A DNA stretch of 64,000 nt from Camelus bactrianus (GCF_048773025.1 NC_133558.1:18706501-18770500), one strand, 5' to 3'; counted from the stretch's first letter, positions 10,668-29,060 are shown. The notes: a model not told the origin generated them from the sequence alone. Numbers and translations: made by a program.

Positions 10668-10740
10668 TGCCGAAACCCGGGATCGAACCAGGGACCTTTA
10701 GATCTTCAGTCTAACGCTCTCCCAACTGAGCTATTTCGGC
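10668..10740 (-). tRNA. TRF-GAA: tRNA-Phe (anticodon GAA)
   Basis: A 73-base tRNA gene read on the minus strand. It starts GCCGAAATAGCTCAGTTGGG and ends in the matching acceptor strand plus an A discriminator. The anticodon loop CTGAAGA gives GAA (complement at 10705-10707). The A box (TAGCTCAGTTGGG) and B box (GGTTCGATCCC) are intact, all four stems pair, and no 3' CCA is encoded, as in eukaryotes. No mismatch to the common mammalian tRNA-Phe is apparent, so it should be functional. It is the first of three tRNA genes within 3.6 kb. Confidence 0.97.
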
Positions 10741-11156
10741 TCCGCCCCCAGTGCCTTAAAATAATGCAAAATGGTGTATCTTTTTATTCACTGAATGTTA
10801 AGTATTTGATAAACATCATGATAAACATTTTGAGGAAACCAAAAATAATTTTTAAACCGGTTTTCATCTTAGAAAGCTTCACCAATTTATGAAGAGAAAG
10901 GCAAGGTAATTACAAATTAATGTCATAAGAACTGCTGTAACAATTTGTTAGATCTGCAACGTATCCCTGAATAAATCCACACGTTGGAGCAGGGAAAGAG
11001 ACTCTATCCAGCTACCTGCGCCTGATTACTCCTTTTTCGGTATTGCTACATCTTCCTCTAGTCGAGATTTTATTGGTTGGTGCCGAACATGATGTCTATG
11101 CGTAAACGAATATGATCTTGCACTACCTCATTGAGGAAATGGTAAAGGAGCGCTGT

Positions 11157-11170
11157 ATTTGCATATATAA
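11157..11170 (+). promoter_or_regulatory. Octamer element overlapping a TATA box
   Basis: ATTTGCAT at 11157-11164 is an exact inverted OCT1 octamer and runs straight into TATATAA at 11164-11170. A possible inverted CCAAT box (attggt) lies near 11076. The pair sits 45-58 bases before the mature tRNA-Glu 5' end. TATA and octamer elements occur upstream of type 3 polymerase III genes, selenocysteine tRNA and histone H2B genes. A role for tRNA-Glu is inferred. Confidence 0.5.
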
Positions 11171-11214
11171 GAGCATTCGGCTGGTAGGTTTATTTTGAAA
11201 GTTTTCTAGCACCT

Positions 11215-11286
11215 TCCCTGGTGGTCTAGTGGTTAGGATTCGGCGCTCTCACCGCCGCGGCCCGGGTTCGATTCCCGGTCAGGGAA
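11215..11286 (+). tRNA. TRE-CTC: tRNA-Glu (anticodon CTC)
   Basis: A 72-base tRNA gene on the plus strand. The acceptor strands TCCCTGG and TCAGGGA pair, with an A discriminator. The A box (TGGTCTAGTGGTTAGG) and B box (GGTTCGATTCC) are intact, and the anticodon stem-loop CGGCG-CTCTCAC-CGCCG places CTC at 11248-11250. It appears identical to the common mammalian tRNA-Glu-CTC and should be functional. It reads away from tRNA-Phe 475 bases to its left. The upstream octamer and TATA motif is noted separately. Confidence 0.97.
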
Positions 11287-11297
11287 AAAGATCTTTC

Positions 11298-11301
11298 TTT
11301 T
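11298..11301 (+). terminator. RNA polymerase III terminator of tRNA-Glu
   Basis: TTTT begins 12 bases after the tRNA-Glu 3' end. Confidence 0.65.
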
Positions 11302-11309
11302 CCACCTTC

Positions 11310-13130
11310 CGCACTTTCGCGAAGGGCGAAACTTGCAAAGACTAAAACCTAAATTGTTCACAAGTTAACTTTAAATTTTCATATGAAGCTTTTTCTGCCT
11401 GCAAATTCTTCAACAGTTTTGGTATTCCAAGTGCAAAATGACAATGTAAATTTCTATGATTTAAAAAATTTTAATAAGAACTTTACCTGCTCGCCACTAT
11501 TCTGAAAGATTTTAAAATTTTAATTCACTCAGTTGGATGATCCAGTGAGCAGGTAATTTTGGAGGCAATTGACTAGCTTTAGGAATTGGTTGAGATTAGA
11601 GTAACACATTGTAAAGACAGTTATGAATAAAGATGAGAGGGAAGAAATCGAGAAGTTATTTCCCGGAGATGTGTCTTAGCTGGTTGTGGGCGAGTTTCTG
11701 AATCCCGGCGAGTGGCTGCAATTTTGAAACGCACTCCCTCTCCGTTGGATTTTTTCATTTCACTGCTCCAGCTGGGAGCAGGGAGATCGCCCTAGAAATA
11801 GTAACACAATAATTTATTCTCGGGTCAAGGCGGCCATGGGACTGCCTGATCTCTCCAGCGCCTCCACCTGTCTTCCGCTATGAATTTACAGGTTGCCTGG
11901 GGTTTCCTAAGAAAGGAAATAGAGGAAGGCCGTTGTTATTAAAGGAAAACTGCTGTCATAAAACTAAGAAACAGACAAACAATGTATTCCGCATCTCTGA
12001 ATGCGCATCTGAGAAATCTACTGAAAGCTGCTTGAGGAAAAGCAGATTCTATTATTCTCCTGACTTTTGACAAGGTTTGATGTCTTTGTGCTAATTGGCT
12101 CTTGTCTGACAGTATTGGGGCACGAATCTTTGTTACCCGGTTTGTTTAAATAGCAGCCACAAATGTGTTGCTTATTTCCTTCTCATTTCTTATAAAAGTT
12201 CGATGCACATATGAACTTTCCACAAGCTTCCAGAAAAGATCGTGGTGTCTCTGATCTTACTCTACCAACAGTTGGGGACATGATGTTTTTATGATTATGT
12301 TAAATGAAGCAGTAGTAATCTTTTTCTAACTAACTGAACATTCCCTGCTCTCCCCCACCACCCCCGGCCCCCGTATACAAATTCACAAACTTTGCAGCAT
12401 CTTTGAGCTGGGATGGTTCTTTGTCCTCTTGCTGATATTCTCCTGGAGTTAGTAAACTTTGACATCTATGTAAGAATAATTTGTCTAAGAAACCTTGTTT
12501 TGACATAAGCATAAAAGTAGTATAGTTTGTCAAATTTTTGTATCTACTGAAGCCATTCTGTGTCTTTCTGCTTAACGTTTCACAGAAAATTAACCCTCTA
12601 GGCCTTATGGCCATCACTTTCGGAACATCATCCTCTCTTAATGATGTCATATTTTGTCTCTTTTATATGTAGCAAGAATACTTTGCTTCCTTTCTTTTCA
12701 TACCTCTGTTTTTAGGGAGGAGTCTAGGTAGGACCTCTAAATGTGTTTAATGCTTTTTTAAATTTTAAAACTTTCCCACATAAACCGAATTGGGTTAAAG
12801 ATGAAGAAAGCTATGTGCTTTTCTTTGAAAGCTATGTGATTTTTTTTCCTTCTCCTGTTATGACTATTACTCATTCTCCATGAAAAATCTTTAATCTGTA
12901 TTTTAGCATAGTAGGTTCTGTTTACTCATGAGACTGCTCTCTAATTACTTGTCAACTCAGAGAGAAAAATGGCAAAAATCTAACAAAACCACATAAGGAC
13001 AAGAGGAAGAAGGAGAAGGTGAATGACTAAGGAAAATGACAATAGTTGGGGATCAATAAATCAATCTGTGTATATTAAGGGCCAAGGTATGTTTGCACTA
13101 CGCTAGTCCCTATGGAAGATGAAAAATGAG
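11310..13130. other. No feature recognised between tRNA genes
   Basis: This is AT-rich sequence without a supported gene. The minus frame at 12330-12650 has no recognisable domain. Confidence 0.35.
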
Positions 13131-13139
13131 CAAGATTCA

Positions 13140-13265
13140 ATCCTATGTCGTAACATCACTTAACCCTAGTTTTCCTATCTGTAAAAGGGGAATAAACATA
13201 TTTGCTGCATAGAGTTGCTATGAGGAGTAAATGAAATAATGCACAAAAAGTGCTCAGCCATACTA
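13140..13265 (+). mobile_element. MIR SINE fragment
   Basis: The run 'ttttcctatctgtaaaaggg', 'agagttgctatgaggagtaa' and 'atgaaataatgcacaaaaag' follows the MIR core and 3' half. Confidence 0.75.
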
Positions 13266-14143
13266 TTATCCTAATCCATTTGTTTTTATTGTTACCATTT
13301 TTTCATTACACGTAGGTACTAAGGATGAGTGGAGGAGACAGATACTGTAAACAAGTCTTCCATTGGGCAGAAAGAGTAACCCGCTGAAATAAAGTGTGAA
13401 AAAGCACGGTGGGGTGTATGTGTGTGTGTGATTTGGAAGCAGGCTGAATACTTGACCTCTTGGAGGTGGGCTTTGAAGAATGAGCAAGATTTCTGTTTCC
13501 GGGGGAAGGAACTTCCAGGGTAAGGACTAGAGGATGATGAGAAAGAGACACAAGGATCTGCTCGGAGCAGAGAGAGCCCGGACCTGAAGCCACAGAGGCG
13601 TTGGGGTGCAGCTGAAGCCGGAAGCCGAAAAGCGCCCGGGGCGGGGGTGTAAGGGCACCTGGCGCTGGTGGAATGTGTGCGGCGGTTACGAGACAAGGCG
13701 CTGGCGCTTTCCATAGCGTCTCTTCTCAGATCTGAATAGCTAAGGTTTCAAATATAAAGTAAGTACGCTCCAGAGGGGCTGGAGGAAGACTATTTCAAAC
13801 ATAAACTATTCCTTCAGGGGCATTGACAGGATCTGTCTTTAGTTACAAGGGCATTCCCGGGAATTTGACATACATTCATTAGTTTGTAACAAGAATCTTA
13901 TGTTTGTGTCATTCAACGCTGTATCCACAGGGTCTAGAATTGTGCCTAGAATATACTGGCCGCTCAAATAGACAGATTATTTGAGCACTTATTTTCGGTT
14001 TAGCATTGTTCTACGGCAGTCAACTCTGGCCCCCGGGTAAACAAATCAAAAGAGGAAAAGAGAGGGACTGACTTTGCAGGATGTCAGAATTGTCCACACT
14101 GGGCATGAAAACAGGGCGTCTATTACCAGGCAGTTTTAGAGGG

Positions 14144-14148
14144 AAAAA
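14144..14148 (-). terminator. RNA polymerase III terminator of tRNA-Leu
   Basis: On the minus strand TTTTT lies about 9 bases past the tRNA-Leu 3' end. Confidence 0.7.
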
Positions 14149-14157
14149 TGTACACCT

Positions 14158-14239
14158 TGGCAGCGGTGGGATTCGAACCCACGCCCCCGAAGAGACTGGA
14201 GCCTTAATCCAGCGCCTTAGACCGCTCGGCCACGCTACC
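14158..14239 (-). tRNA. TRL-AAG: tRNA-Leu (anticodon AAG)
   Basis: An 82-base class II tRNA gene on the minus strand. It starts GGTAGCGTGGCCGAGCGGTC and ends in CGCTGCCA. The anticodon stem-loop CTGGA-TTAAGGC-TCCAG gives AAG (complement at 14203-14205), read as IAG after deamination. The long variable arm typical of leucine tRNAs is present and the B box GGTTCGAATCC is intact. It looks functional. It lies 2.9 kb from tRNA-Glu on the opposite strand. Confidence 0.97.
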
Positions 14240-14279
14240 ACTTCCGGGATGCTCTTTCTTTCACATTTTTCCTAAGAGT

Positions 14280-14540
14280 GAAAGTCGTCCCCTTCCGGCT
14301 GCCACGCCCATGCCGCACGCAGGACTCTTTCTTTGGCGTTCTTCTCGCTAATCCACCCGTGAACCTCTGCCTGGTGTCCAGCCATCATCCAGCCCGACCC
14401 CTGACACCCTGCTTTCCCACATCTGGGAGCAGGGAGAGAAGATCTGAGACGCCCGCCCCTCCTGTAACCAACACGGGAGGAAGGGGCCGCTGGGGCCCGT
14501 CACATCCAGCCGGAGTCGCGACGCCGCCGAGTTGAGTCCA
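14280..14540. other. CpG-containing GC-rich stretch upstream of tRNA-Leu
   Basis: GC-rich with several CpG sites (for example 'gtcgcgacgccgccgagt'). It lies upstream of tRNA-Leu on that gene's strand. It may be open chromatin of the tRNA gene. No coding exon is recognised. Confidence 0.3.
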
Positions 14541-14544
14541 CTTG

Positions 14545-15235
14545 TGGTTTTGGCTGAGGGGACTCTAGGAAATAAAGGCAACCTGACGAGAGAAGCACAG
14601 AGCATAGCCCTCAGGAAAACCTCGGTCTCTTTAGAAATGCCCCCAAGGTCAAAGGCAGTTCATTTCGAAATGCCAAGATTCGAACTATTTAAAAATACAC
14701 CTACTGTCATAATATAATACAATACATGGATAAAGTTACTATCTGTATTTCTCGTCTTAGTGCAGGCGGTAACGCGTAGGTGTCCCGAACGCAAAAGTTT
14801 TGACTCGGACAACTGTGTCGAGTACACATTCTGCGTAATAATCACGGATCCTTGTGTCTCTTTCTCAACCTCTAGGCCTTAGCTTGGAAGTTGTTTCCCC
14901 CTGGAAGCCTTGCCTGATCCCTCCCTCTCCCTCTTTCCGGCTCCAGAGGGGTTATGGAGGGGAAGAAGACTCCTGCCCTCATGGAACTTAAAGCATAGTG
15001 GGGTTCATGCAATAGATAAGATATTGCCCAAATATGGTACAATCTCTACCAGAAAAAGATAGTTCTCTATGTGTAAACTTTGAATGAAGCTCCAGATTTA
15101 AGAGAAGGAATAAGTTATATTATAATATATATTGCATGATAGATGTTAGGACACACACCAAATTGCTCCCACTGGTTACAGTTAGTAGACACTTCTCCAT
15201 GAGTCTCTTAGTTTCTGTATGCATTTTGAGTCTCT
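14545..15235. other. No feature recognised
   Basis: Mixed sequence with an AT repeat near 15115-15135. I see nothing assignable. Confidence 0.35.
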
Positions 15236-15239
15236 GTAC

Positions 15240-15835
15240 TGTTTTTACTCACCAACAGCCAGTTCTCTGATTCCCTGCAGATGCCAACTGGGTGTTCAAA
15301 AATTCAGTTCAACTCTGACACTAACTATCTAGAGTTACTGCAGATCTCACAGGTTAAGGACTCAGATCCACAAGACTGTCCCCCACTTCAGTTGCCATTT
15401 GCAAGTCTCAGGCCTCCTCTACTTCGGACTGGCCAGCTATAAATCAGGGGTTCCCATGACCCCCTTCTCAGATTGAATAAAATTTGCTAGAAAGGTTCAC
15501 AGAACTCCGGACACACTTAACTTTCACTTATTAGTTTATATAAATGGATGTAACCCAGGAACAGACAAATGGACAAGATGCACAGGGCAAGTTATGGGGG
15601 TGGGTGGGCAGTATGTGGAGCTTCCATGCCATCTCCAGATGTGTCACCCTCCCAGCACCACCATGCATTCATCAGCTCTGAAGCTCCCCTACTTCTATCA
15701 TTTAGGGGGTCTTATGAAGGTTTCATCATGTAAGCATGATAGATTATTATTATAACTCAATCTCCTTTATTATTATTAACTCAATCTCCAGCTCTTCTTC
15801 CCTCCTGGGAAGCCTGGGAGAATTACTATGAGAAA
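15240..15835. mobile_element. Old LTR-like interspersed repeat, copy 2
   Basis: It matches the repeat at 5036-6290 in order and orientation: 'cagatgccaactgggtgttc', 'cacttcagttgccatttgca', 'ggccagctataaatcagggg', 'gaacagacaaatggacaag' and 'caatctccagctcttct'. It lacks the inserted LTR of copy 1. The family is not assigned. Confidence 0.5.
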
Positions 15836-15909
15836 TAAATTGTCCTTTGTCTCTGAAGGGTGGCAGAATATGCCACTTTGGCATAAAGATTATTTTGAAC
15901 TAAAGGCAC

Positions 15910-15929
15910 TTAAAAAAAAAAAAAAAAAA
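15910..15929 (+). repeat. A-rich tract
   Basis: A run of about 19 A that could be a retroposon tail; the element before it is not identified. Confidence 0.6.
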
Positions 15930-15939
15930 GAGGTGCGAG

Positions 15940-17440
15940 AAGGACGTTCTGACACTCCCCTTTTACTTCTGGAAAGCAGGAGATAAAAACCCCCATTTGG
16001 AAGATTTCCTCCCTAATACCAAGAGGAAAGTAATATTCTTATCATCAGGGATGGGAAGTTGAAGCTGAGAGAATTCTGTACAAACAGATCTTGTTAAAAT
16101 AATTCTTATCTTTCTTTAGCCTCTCCATTTATTTCAGTTGCTTTAACACTATCGCCTCCCTTTTTTAAAGCTACTATAACAGCATTTCAGTCTTGCCACT
16201 TCTTTGTATCTTCATTTCCTTATGAGGGCTCCTGTGTCGTGTAACACTTATATTAAACAGATTTGTATGCTTTTCTCCTATTCATCTGTTTATTCAGCTG
16301 AAAGCTCTCCCTTACATCTCTAACCCAGGAATCTCTTGTTTTCCAACAGCAACCTTGACAGTGTGGCAGGCTAGTTTGTTACCTTAGAAATACAGTAACT
16401 ATCAGACTGTTAACAGTTCTTGAAAGTTATATGTTGTCAAAGGGCAGAGAAAAGGAGACAGAAACTATTGTTTTCACTTTTATACAAGTGTGTAAAGTGT
16501 TACCACTTTTGTGTGAGTTGCAATTCAAATTTAGGAATTACAATGCTGCAGAAGAACAAATATAGGATACTATGAGTGCATAAAGTAAGTTTCAGCTTAA
16601 ATAACATACGCTTACTTCTGTTTTCTTGTTTGCCCTCTTAGACACTTGTCTTTTCTTTCTATTTTGGAGTTTGAGAATTGACCTCTAGTACTTATTATCT
16701 CACAATTAATTCCCATTTTCCATTCTCTCAGTACAATGTATTTTTTTTCATGCTGAGATATGTATTGTACTATATTTTCCTTTTTTTGGTAAAATTTGAT
16801 CATATTGGATTTATTAGTTGTCTTAGCTTTTCATTTGATTAGTTTTCTGTTACTATTACATATTATTCCCCAACTCTCCAACAAAAGCCTGAAATTCATA
16901 AATACTCCTAACTACTCAAATGTATTAGTTATTCTTCTTCTCTGGAGACCTTCTTCCCAGAGTTCACTATCTTATATGATTACTTTGATAACTTCCTACT
17001 GTCTGTTTTTATGTTCTCATTCTTTTGGAAATTCTACTAATTAGGATTCCCTAGACTGCTTCTCTATATTTCTTTTCTTAAACCTGGTGATTTTTCTAAG
17101 TAAATTATAACTAAATCGATAACTCTTGTCTTGGTAACTTTTCAGAATTAGAACTACAGGAATCTTAGGGCTTCAAGAAACACTACCATTCAACTACGCA
17201 TCTGATCTCTGAATTCCTTTTACCTCATGCCTGACAATTACCTACTCATGGCAGTCTATTCCACTTTAGGATACCTTTAAAATGTATCAACTTTTTCCCT
17301 AGGTAAAATATCTGAAACTTTTTCAGTGCTTTTCCAAAATTTTCATTTTAAGTGTTCAGGAAATATCAAAAGATTCTTGGAGTTCAAGCTAGAAATTTGG
17401 GGCATCTTACTGAAGTATTGAGAGTCAATTGGAAGTTTCA
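15940..17440. other. No feature recognised
   Basis: AT-rich sequence. Short frames at 16612-17044 have no recognisable domain. Confidence 0.35.
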
Positions 17441-17454
17441 AAAGCAGGTGTCAG

Positions 17455-17529
17455 AATCACTTTGCTGTACACCTGAAACTAACACAATATTGTGAATCAA
17501 CTGTACCTCAATTAAATTAAAAAAAAAAA
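17455..17529 (+). mobile_element. Very short 5'-truncated L1 with target-site duplication
   Basis: Only the last 60 or so bases of the ungulate L1 3' end remain ('aatcactttgctgtacacct', 'aactgtacctcaattaa') plus an A tail. The 14-base duplicate AAAGCAGGTGTCAG flanks it at 17441-17454 and 17530-17543. The perfect duplication indicates a fairly recent insertion. Confidence 0.85.
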
Positions 17530-17544
17530 AAAGCAGGTGTCAGG

Positions 17545-18100
17545 TTCATAGTAGTATTTTAGGGAGACAATGGTCATGTTGAAGATGGACTGGTGAGGAT
17601 GAAATCCAGAAGTATTCCATTTGGGCCCAATACAGAGTTTCTCAACTTTCACAACAAAATGTCAGGCTTGCTACCCCCTCCAGTTAACTGGTGTCTGAAG
17701 AATATGACTCTTCAATCAATAACAAAAAACATCAACACTCCAGGATTATTCAGAATTTAATTTGGAATTGAAACCTTGCCAGATTCTCTTAAAAGACTGA
17801 CTGACGAAGTGACATGAAAGGATACATTATAGGGTTCTCAAAATGGGCTAAGGACTTTGAGTCCAAAATCCAAATGCACATCATAGCCTGTGGGTAAAAT
17901 AAACACCTGGAAAATGCATACACATTTTTCAAAAGCATACACTATGCTGTTGCAATCAACAAGACCTCAGATTTTTCTAGGAATGTTACCGACTAAAGTT
18001 CTTGGCCTCCTTAATCAACAGAAATTGATGAGGCCGGACAAGAAATTCTGCACTGTGACAAAAGGGAGCGAAAACAAGTTACAGGTTCCCTTGTTCCCTC
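17545..18100. other. No feature recognised
   Basis: Ordinary intergenic sequence; no supported gene. Confidence 0.35.
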
Positions 18101-18480
18101 CCTAGGGCGGAGTGGGGGTGGTGCGAGCTGGTCCCTTAGATGGGGTGAGGGCAGGGGCGGGTCTAAGGGTCGGGCTGGAGGGGTGGCTTAGGTGGTCCGC
18201 CCACCACCTCGTGGCGCTGTGTGCAGCAATCATGAGCGGTACCCAGCTTTTGCTCTCTGTACCCTGCTTTTGCTCCCAGCACCTCAGAAGTGGCAGTTAG
18301 GTTTTTGGGTTTTTTTTAGTATCTTGTTGTTCATAACTCACTCCAACAGCGCATGCACACAGTTAGTTTTAGTCCCTTATAGTTTAGTCCCTTATAGTTC
18401 AGTCCCATGCAAGCATTGCAGCCCAGGGTCCCAGGTCCCAGCACATGACATTTTGCCATCAAGCATTAAAGTACAACTAC
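18100..18480. other. GC-rich, LTR-like unassigned stretch with a 15-base tandem repeat
   Basis: It starts with G-rich, CpG-bearing sequence (18105-18235), passes through two similar 'cagcttttgctc' and 'ctgcttttgctcc' blocks, and contains the unit TTTAGTCCCTTATAG repeated at 18368-18382 and 18383-18397 with a partial third copy to 18406. The composition is reminiscent of a retroviral LTR, but I cannot fix ends or family. Confidence 0.35.
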
Positions 18481-18767
18481 TTGTAGTGTGTGTGTGCGTG
18501 GAGGACGGGGTGTCTGTGAAATTTGTTGATCATCAAATAAGGGGCCCTGATACTCAAAAAAGGCTGGAAAAGTGCTGCCAATTCTCCAGACATATCCTAA
18601 GCTGTCCTTAAGTCATATTATGTCATCTGAAAACCACATATCCAGAGTTTGGGGATCTCACAGTTAGGGGGTCAGGGAACCAGGAAGAACCAACAAAGGA
18701 GACAGGAGGGGCCAGTCCAGGAAGTAGAAAAAGAAATGAGAAAGTGTAAACACCAGAACTGATACTC

Positions 18768-25841
<7,074 letters not shown>

Positions 25842-26211
25842 CCGGTACTATGACCTATTGCAAGAATAGAATAAATTTGGGGAGATTAAGGAGGGGAGGA
25901 AAATACATGGGAAGCTGCAACCAACTACAAAGTTTTATTCATCGATATCAACTCCCAGAAATACCAAGAGGGAAGAGAAAATCAAGGACTCAGTTCCTGA
26001 TGCACATTATGAAAAACAGAAATGGCATACAATTATTTTAAAACTTAAAAGCTTTAATGATCACCAGGCCATGCAGGAAAAATAGTATTTTGAAGGAGAA
26101 GACTTCCACAAGGTCAGTCCAGGCCCACGACACACCCACTGCTTTCCTCTTTTCCTGAACTCACTATTCCTTCTTCCACCTTGTGATCTATTGCAGATCC
26201 TCTCTTCTTAC

Positions 26212-26310
26212 CTGCTGCATCTTTGTACCTAGCTTTTCCAGTCTTCTAACACAGTCCTGGTTTCTTTTCTGCTGGTTGGATCCAGCTCCCAAAGTCAGTT
26301 CTGGCTTTGC
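26212..26310 (-). other. Possible 5' untranslated exon with a short upstream ATG
   Basis: On the minus strand ATGCAGCAG is followed at once by GTAAGAAG, a good splice donor (exon edge at 26212). Spliced to the 58-base exon, this ATG would open an out-of-frame upstream frame that stops within KRAB-A, so it cannot be the main start. The exon's left boundary is not defined. Confidence 0.3.
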
Positions 26311-26689
26311 CCAGACAACCAGTTTTGAAGTGGCTCCAGTTTCTGCTAGCCTCTTTTCAGGGAGACAAGCCTTGGTGGTGACAGCCCAAGGGCCCCTGCT
26401 GACCCACAGGCAGCAGCTTTTCCATTTGATGTGTCAAACACTGCCCTGGATTTGGGGTTCAACAGCAGTATGAAGCTAATGGTGATTTCACATCTTGTTT
26501 TTCTGCATATTCAACGAAAGGAAGAGAAGAGAGAGGAATGTGACCAAAGCAAAAAGAAGGAATCACTGAGAATCTGAGGTGTCTGTGGGAGATGACGGAG
26601 CACAGGAAGACAAATTGAAAATGATACTATATCCAGAAGACAACCTTCACTTTCACCATCCCGGTCCACATCACCATTGCCTGCCTTGC

Positions 26690-27440
26690 CCTCCACTATC
26701 GCAATAGCTGGCTAACTGGTCTCCCTGTTTCAATCCCTGCCTTCTGTCTGTCTCTTCTCAATACAACAGAGTGTGCCATTTAAAACTTAAGTTGGATTAT
26801 TTCATCTCTCCCCTTAAAATCCTTCAATGGGTCCAGCTTACTTAAAAGAAACAGTAGCATACAAGGCTTTAAAGGATGTGCCCATTATATCTCTGTTGTT
26901 TATATTCAAGATAAAAGCTGAAGTCCTTAACAGTGGCATACAAGGTTACGGGATGTGCCATTACCTCTTGTACTATTCTCTTCCTCCCTCAACCCTCTTC
27001 AGTCAGACTTTTCTCTTCCATTTTTAGGCACATTTCCACCTTGGGGCCTTTGCACTGGCTGTTCCCTCCACCTCAAGCTATCTTCACAGTGAATAATCTT
27101 GCTTCTTTCAAGTATTTGCTTCCCAAGGAAACCTATTCTAAGTGCCCTATTTAAAATTACAGCCTACCCGCTCCTTCCAGTCCTGATATGCCTTACCTTA
27201 CTTTATACTTCATCTATGTTTTTCTCATGTACAGCACTTTATCACTTTTCAACATGGTGCATAAGTTACATACTATCTACTGTTTATTGTAGGTCTCCTT
27301 TTCACTAAAATGTAGGCTCCTAGGCTTTTAAGGGCAGAGATTTTTGTCTATTTCATCCACTGCTGTATTCCCAAACGTCTAAAACTGCCTGCACCAGTAG
27401 GCGCTCAACTAGGATTTGGCTGAATGAATGAATGCACAAA
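26690..27440 (+). mobile_element. L2 LINE 3' part
   Basis: L2 landmarks in order: 'aactggtctccctgtttcaa', 'cttcaatgggtccagctta', 'ggggcctttgcactggctgt', 'aagggcagagatttttgtct' and the end 'gtaggcgctcaactagga' with a GAAT repeat. Confidence 0.8.
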
Positions 27441-27489
27441 TGGATGCTGGGGAGGAAAATAAATAGGAAAAAAGGGTAAAAGGCGGCTA

Positions 27490-27990
27490 AGAGCAAGAAG
27501 AGCGGGAGGGAGTTAGGAGTATCGGAGGGAAAGCCCGGTCTGGGGTAGGAACCCGCGGTGGATGCCCCTTCCAGCCGACCCGGCTCCAAAGCCCCGCCCT
27601 CTCCCCGCCAGCAATCCGGGGCCCCAGGGAGCGGGTGTCTTTAAGTGAAGCCGGTGCCAGGTTCCTCCCGGGAACCTCCCTCGGCGGGTTCGGAGACCCC
27701 AGTGGCAACTTGGGAGCCCCTCGCCGAAGTCCCGTCCCACGCCGGCTGGAGGCACAGACCTTTCTGCCGCTATTCTTCCCTAGAAATGAGAAAATAAAGA
27801 AATCTAGACTGGCTCCACTTCCTGGTCCTTCAATAATCATTTCCGGTGACTTTCTAGGAAACCCTCAACTCGCTGGTCCAGGAGTTCCCTAGAAATTCTC
27901 GGCTTTCTTCTCCCTTCCTCCCGCTCACCGCTTTCAGGAGTTTCCGCGGGCGTACGAGCGGGCGGCAAGAGTCACGCTTACCGTACTGAC
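27490..27990 (-). promoter_or_regulatory. CpG-rich block, probable promoter of the ZNF311-like gene
   Basis: A roughly 500-base GC-rich block rich in CpG (for example 'ccggcgggttcggag' and 'tttccgcgggcgtacgagcg'). It lies 1.7-2.2 kb upstream of the start-codon exon and is the only such block on that side. Open frames through it are probably incidental. Confidence 0.6.
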
Positions 27991-28089
27991 CCGTTAATGC
28001 CGTGGAGGGATGTCTTGAATGGAACGGACAGAAATTCTGTGACATAACTATATGACAGTTACTTTTAAATATTAGCCAAGAAAGCAAAA

Positions 28090-29060
28090 TAATTAGAGTG
28101 ACCTTTTTTCAAAAAGTAAAAACTATGAAAAATTTAAGCCTACACAGAAGTTGAGAGACGAGTATAATAAACCCCTACATACTCGCCACTCAGACTTTAC
28201 AACAAGTAAGTTTCTGGCACATTTGTTTCATCTCCCATTTTTCTTGCTGAAGTAACTTTGCAGCAAACCTCAAACATGTTATTTCAATTTTATGCTCTTC
28301 AGACTGCATCTCTTGAAATAAAACCACAATGCCATGATCTCATCTGACAAAATAATTACTGGGTATCATGTAATACTGAGTCCATGTTAAGCTTTCCCAA
28401 ATATATTAAATCTGCTGCTTTTTTGAATCAAGATCTAAATTCTACATGCTTTATTTGGTTATTTCTCTTAGTTCTCTTTTAATTTAGATGGAGAATAGTT
28501 CCTCCCATCTTTCACTTTCCCCCATTGAACAAATGGGGTCATTTGTCCTGAATGTTCCACATGCTGGGTTTCTCTATTTGTGTCCTCATTTAATTTGTTT
28601 CTCTAGCCTTGCATTTGTTAACTAGATGTTAGTTCTAAAGATTTGATTAGAATTTGGTTAACCTTCATGGGTAAGCATTCTTATGCGGGGTCATGCACTT
28701 CTTTTTGCTTTGTATCAGGAGGCATATACTGTCTGATTATTTCACTCTTTGTGATGCTGAGATTGACAAATGAATTCGTCCCTTGATAGCTAGATCCCTC
28801 CGTGTAAAGTTCTTCAACAACCTTTAATCTGGTGGTTTCATCCACTGATGATCTTTGCCTGAATCAACCATTTCATTGCAAACCTGTGATTTTCTAATTC
28901 AATATTTTTTACTCCACATTTATGAGTTGGAATTCCTTTGTAAAGAAGGGTTTTATCTCTTTAACCTCTCAATTCAGGGCTATTTGGTTATCCTGAAATG
29001 TCAGTTCATATAGAAAAGGCAGAATAAACATTTACTTTTCAATTTAATTGCCAATATTAA
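28090..29060. mobile_element. Old L1M-type 3' UTR-like sequence
   Basis: Blocks such as 'tgaagtaactttgcagcaaa', 'ccacaatgccatgatctcat', 'tctcttagttctcttttaat' and 'gtcctgaatgttccacatgc' resemble old L1 3' regions. Diverged; orientation not fixed. Confidence 0.5.

Noticed and set aside
13319-13714. A 131-codon minus-strand frame
   Set aside because: Low-complexity translation (serine and proline rich) over moderately GC-rich DNA. No recognisable motif.
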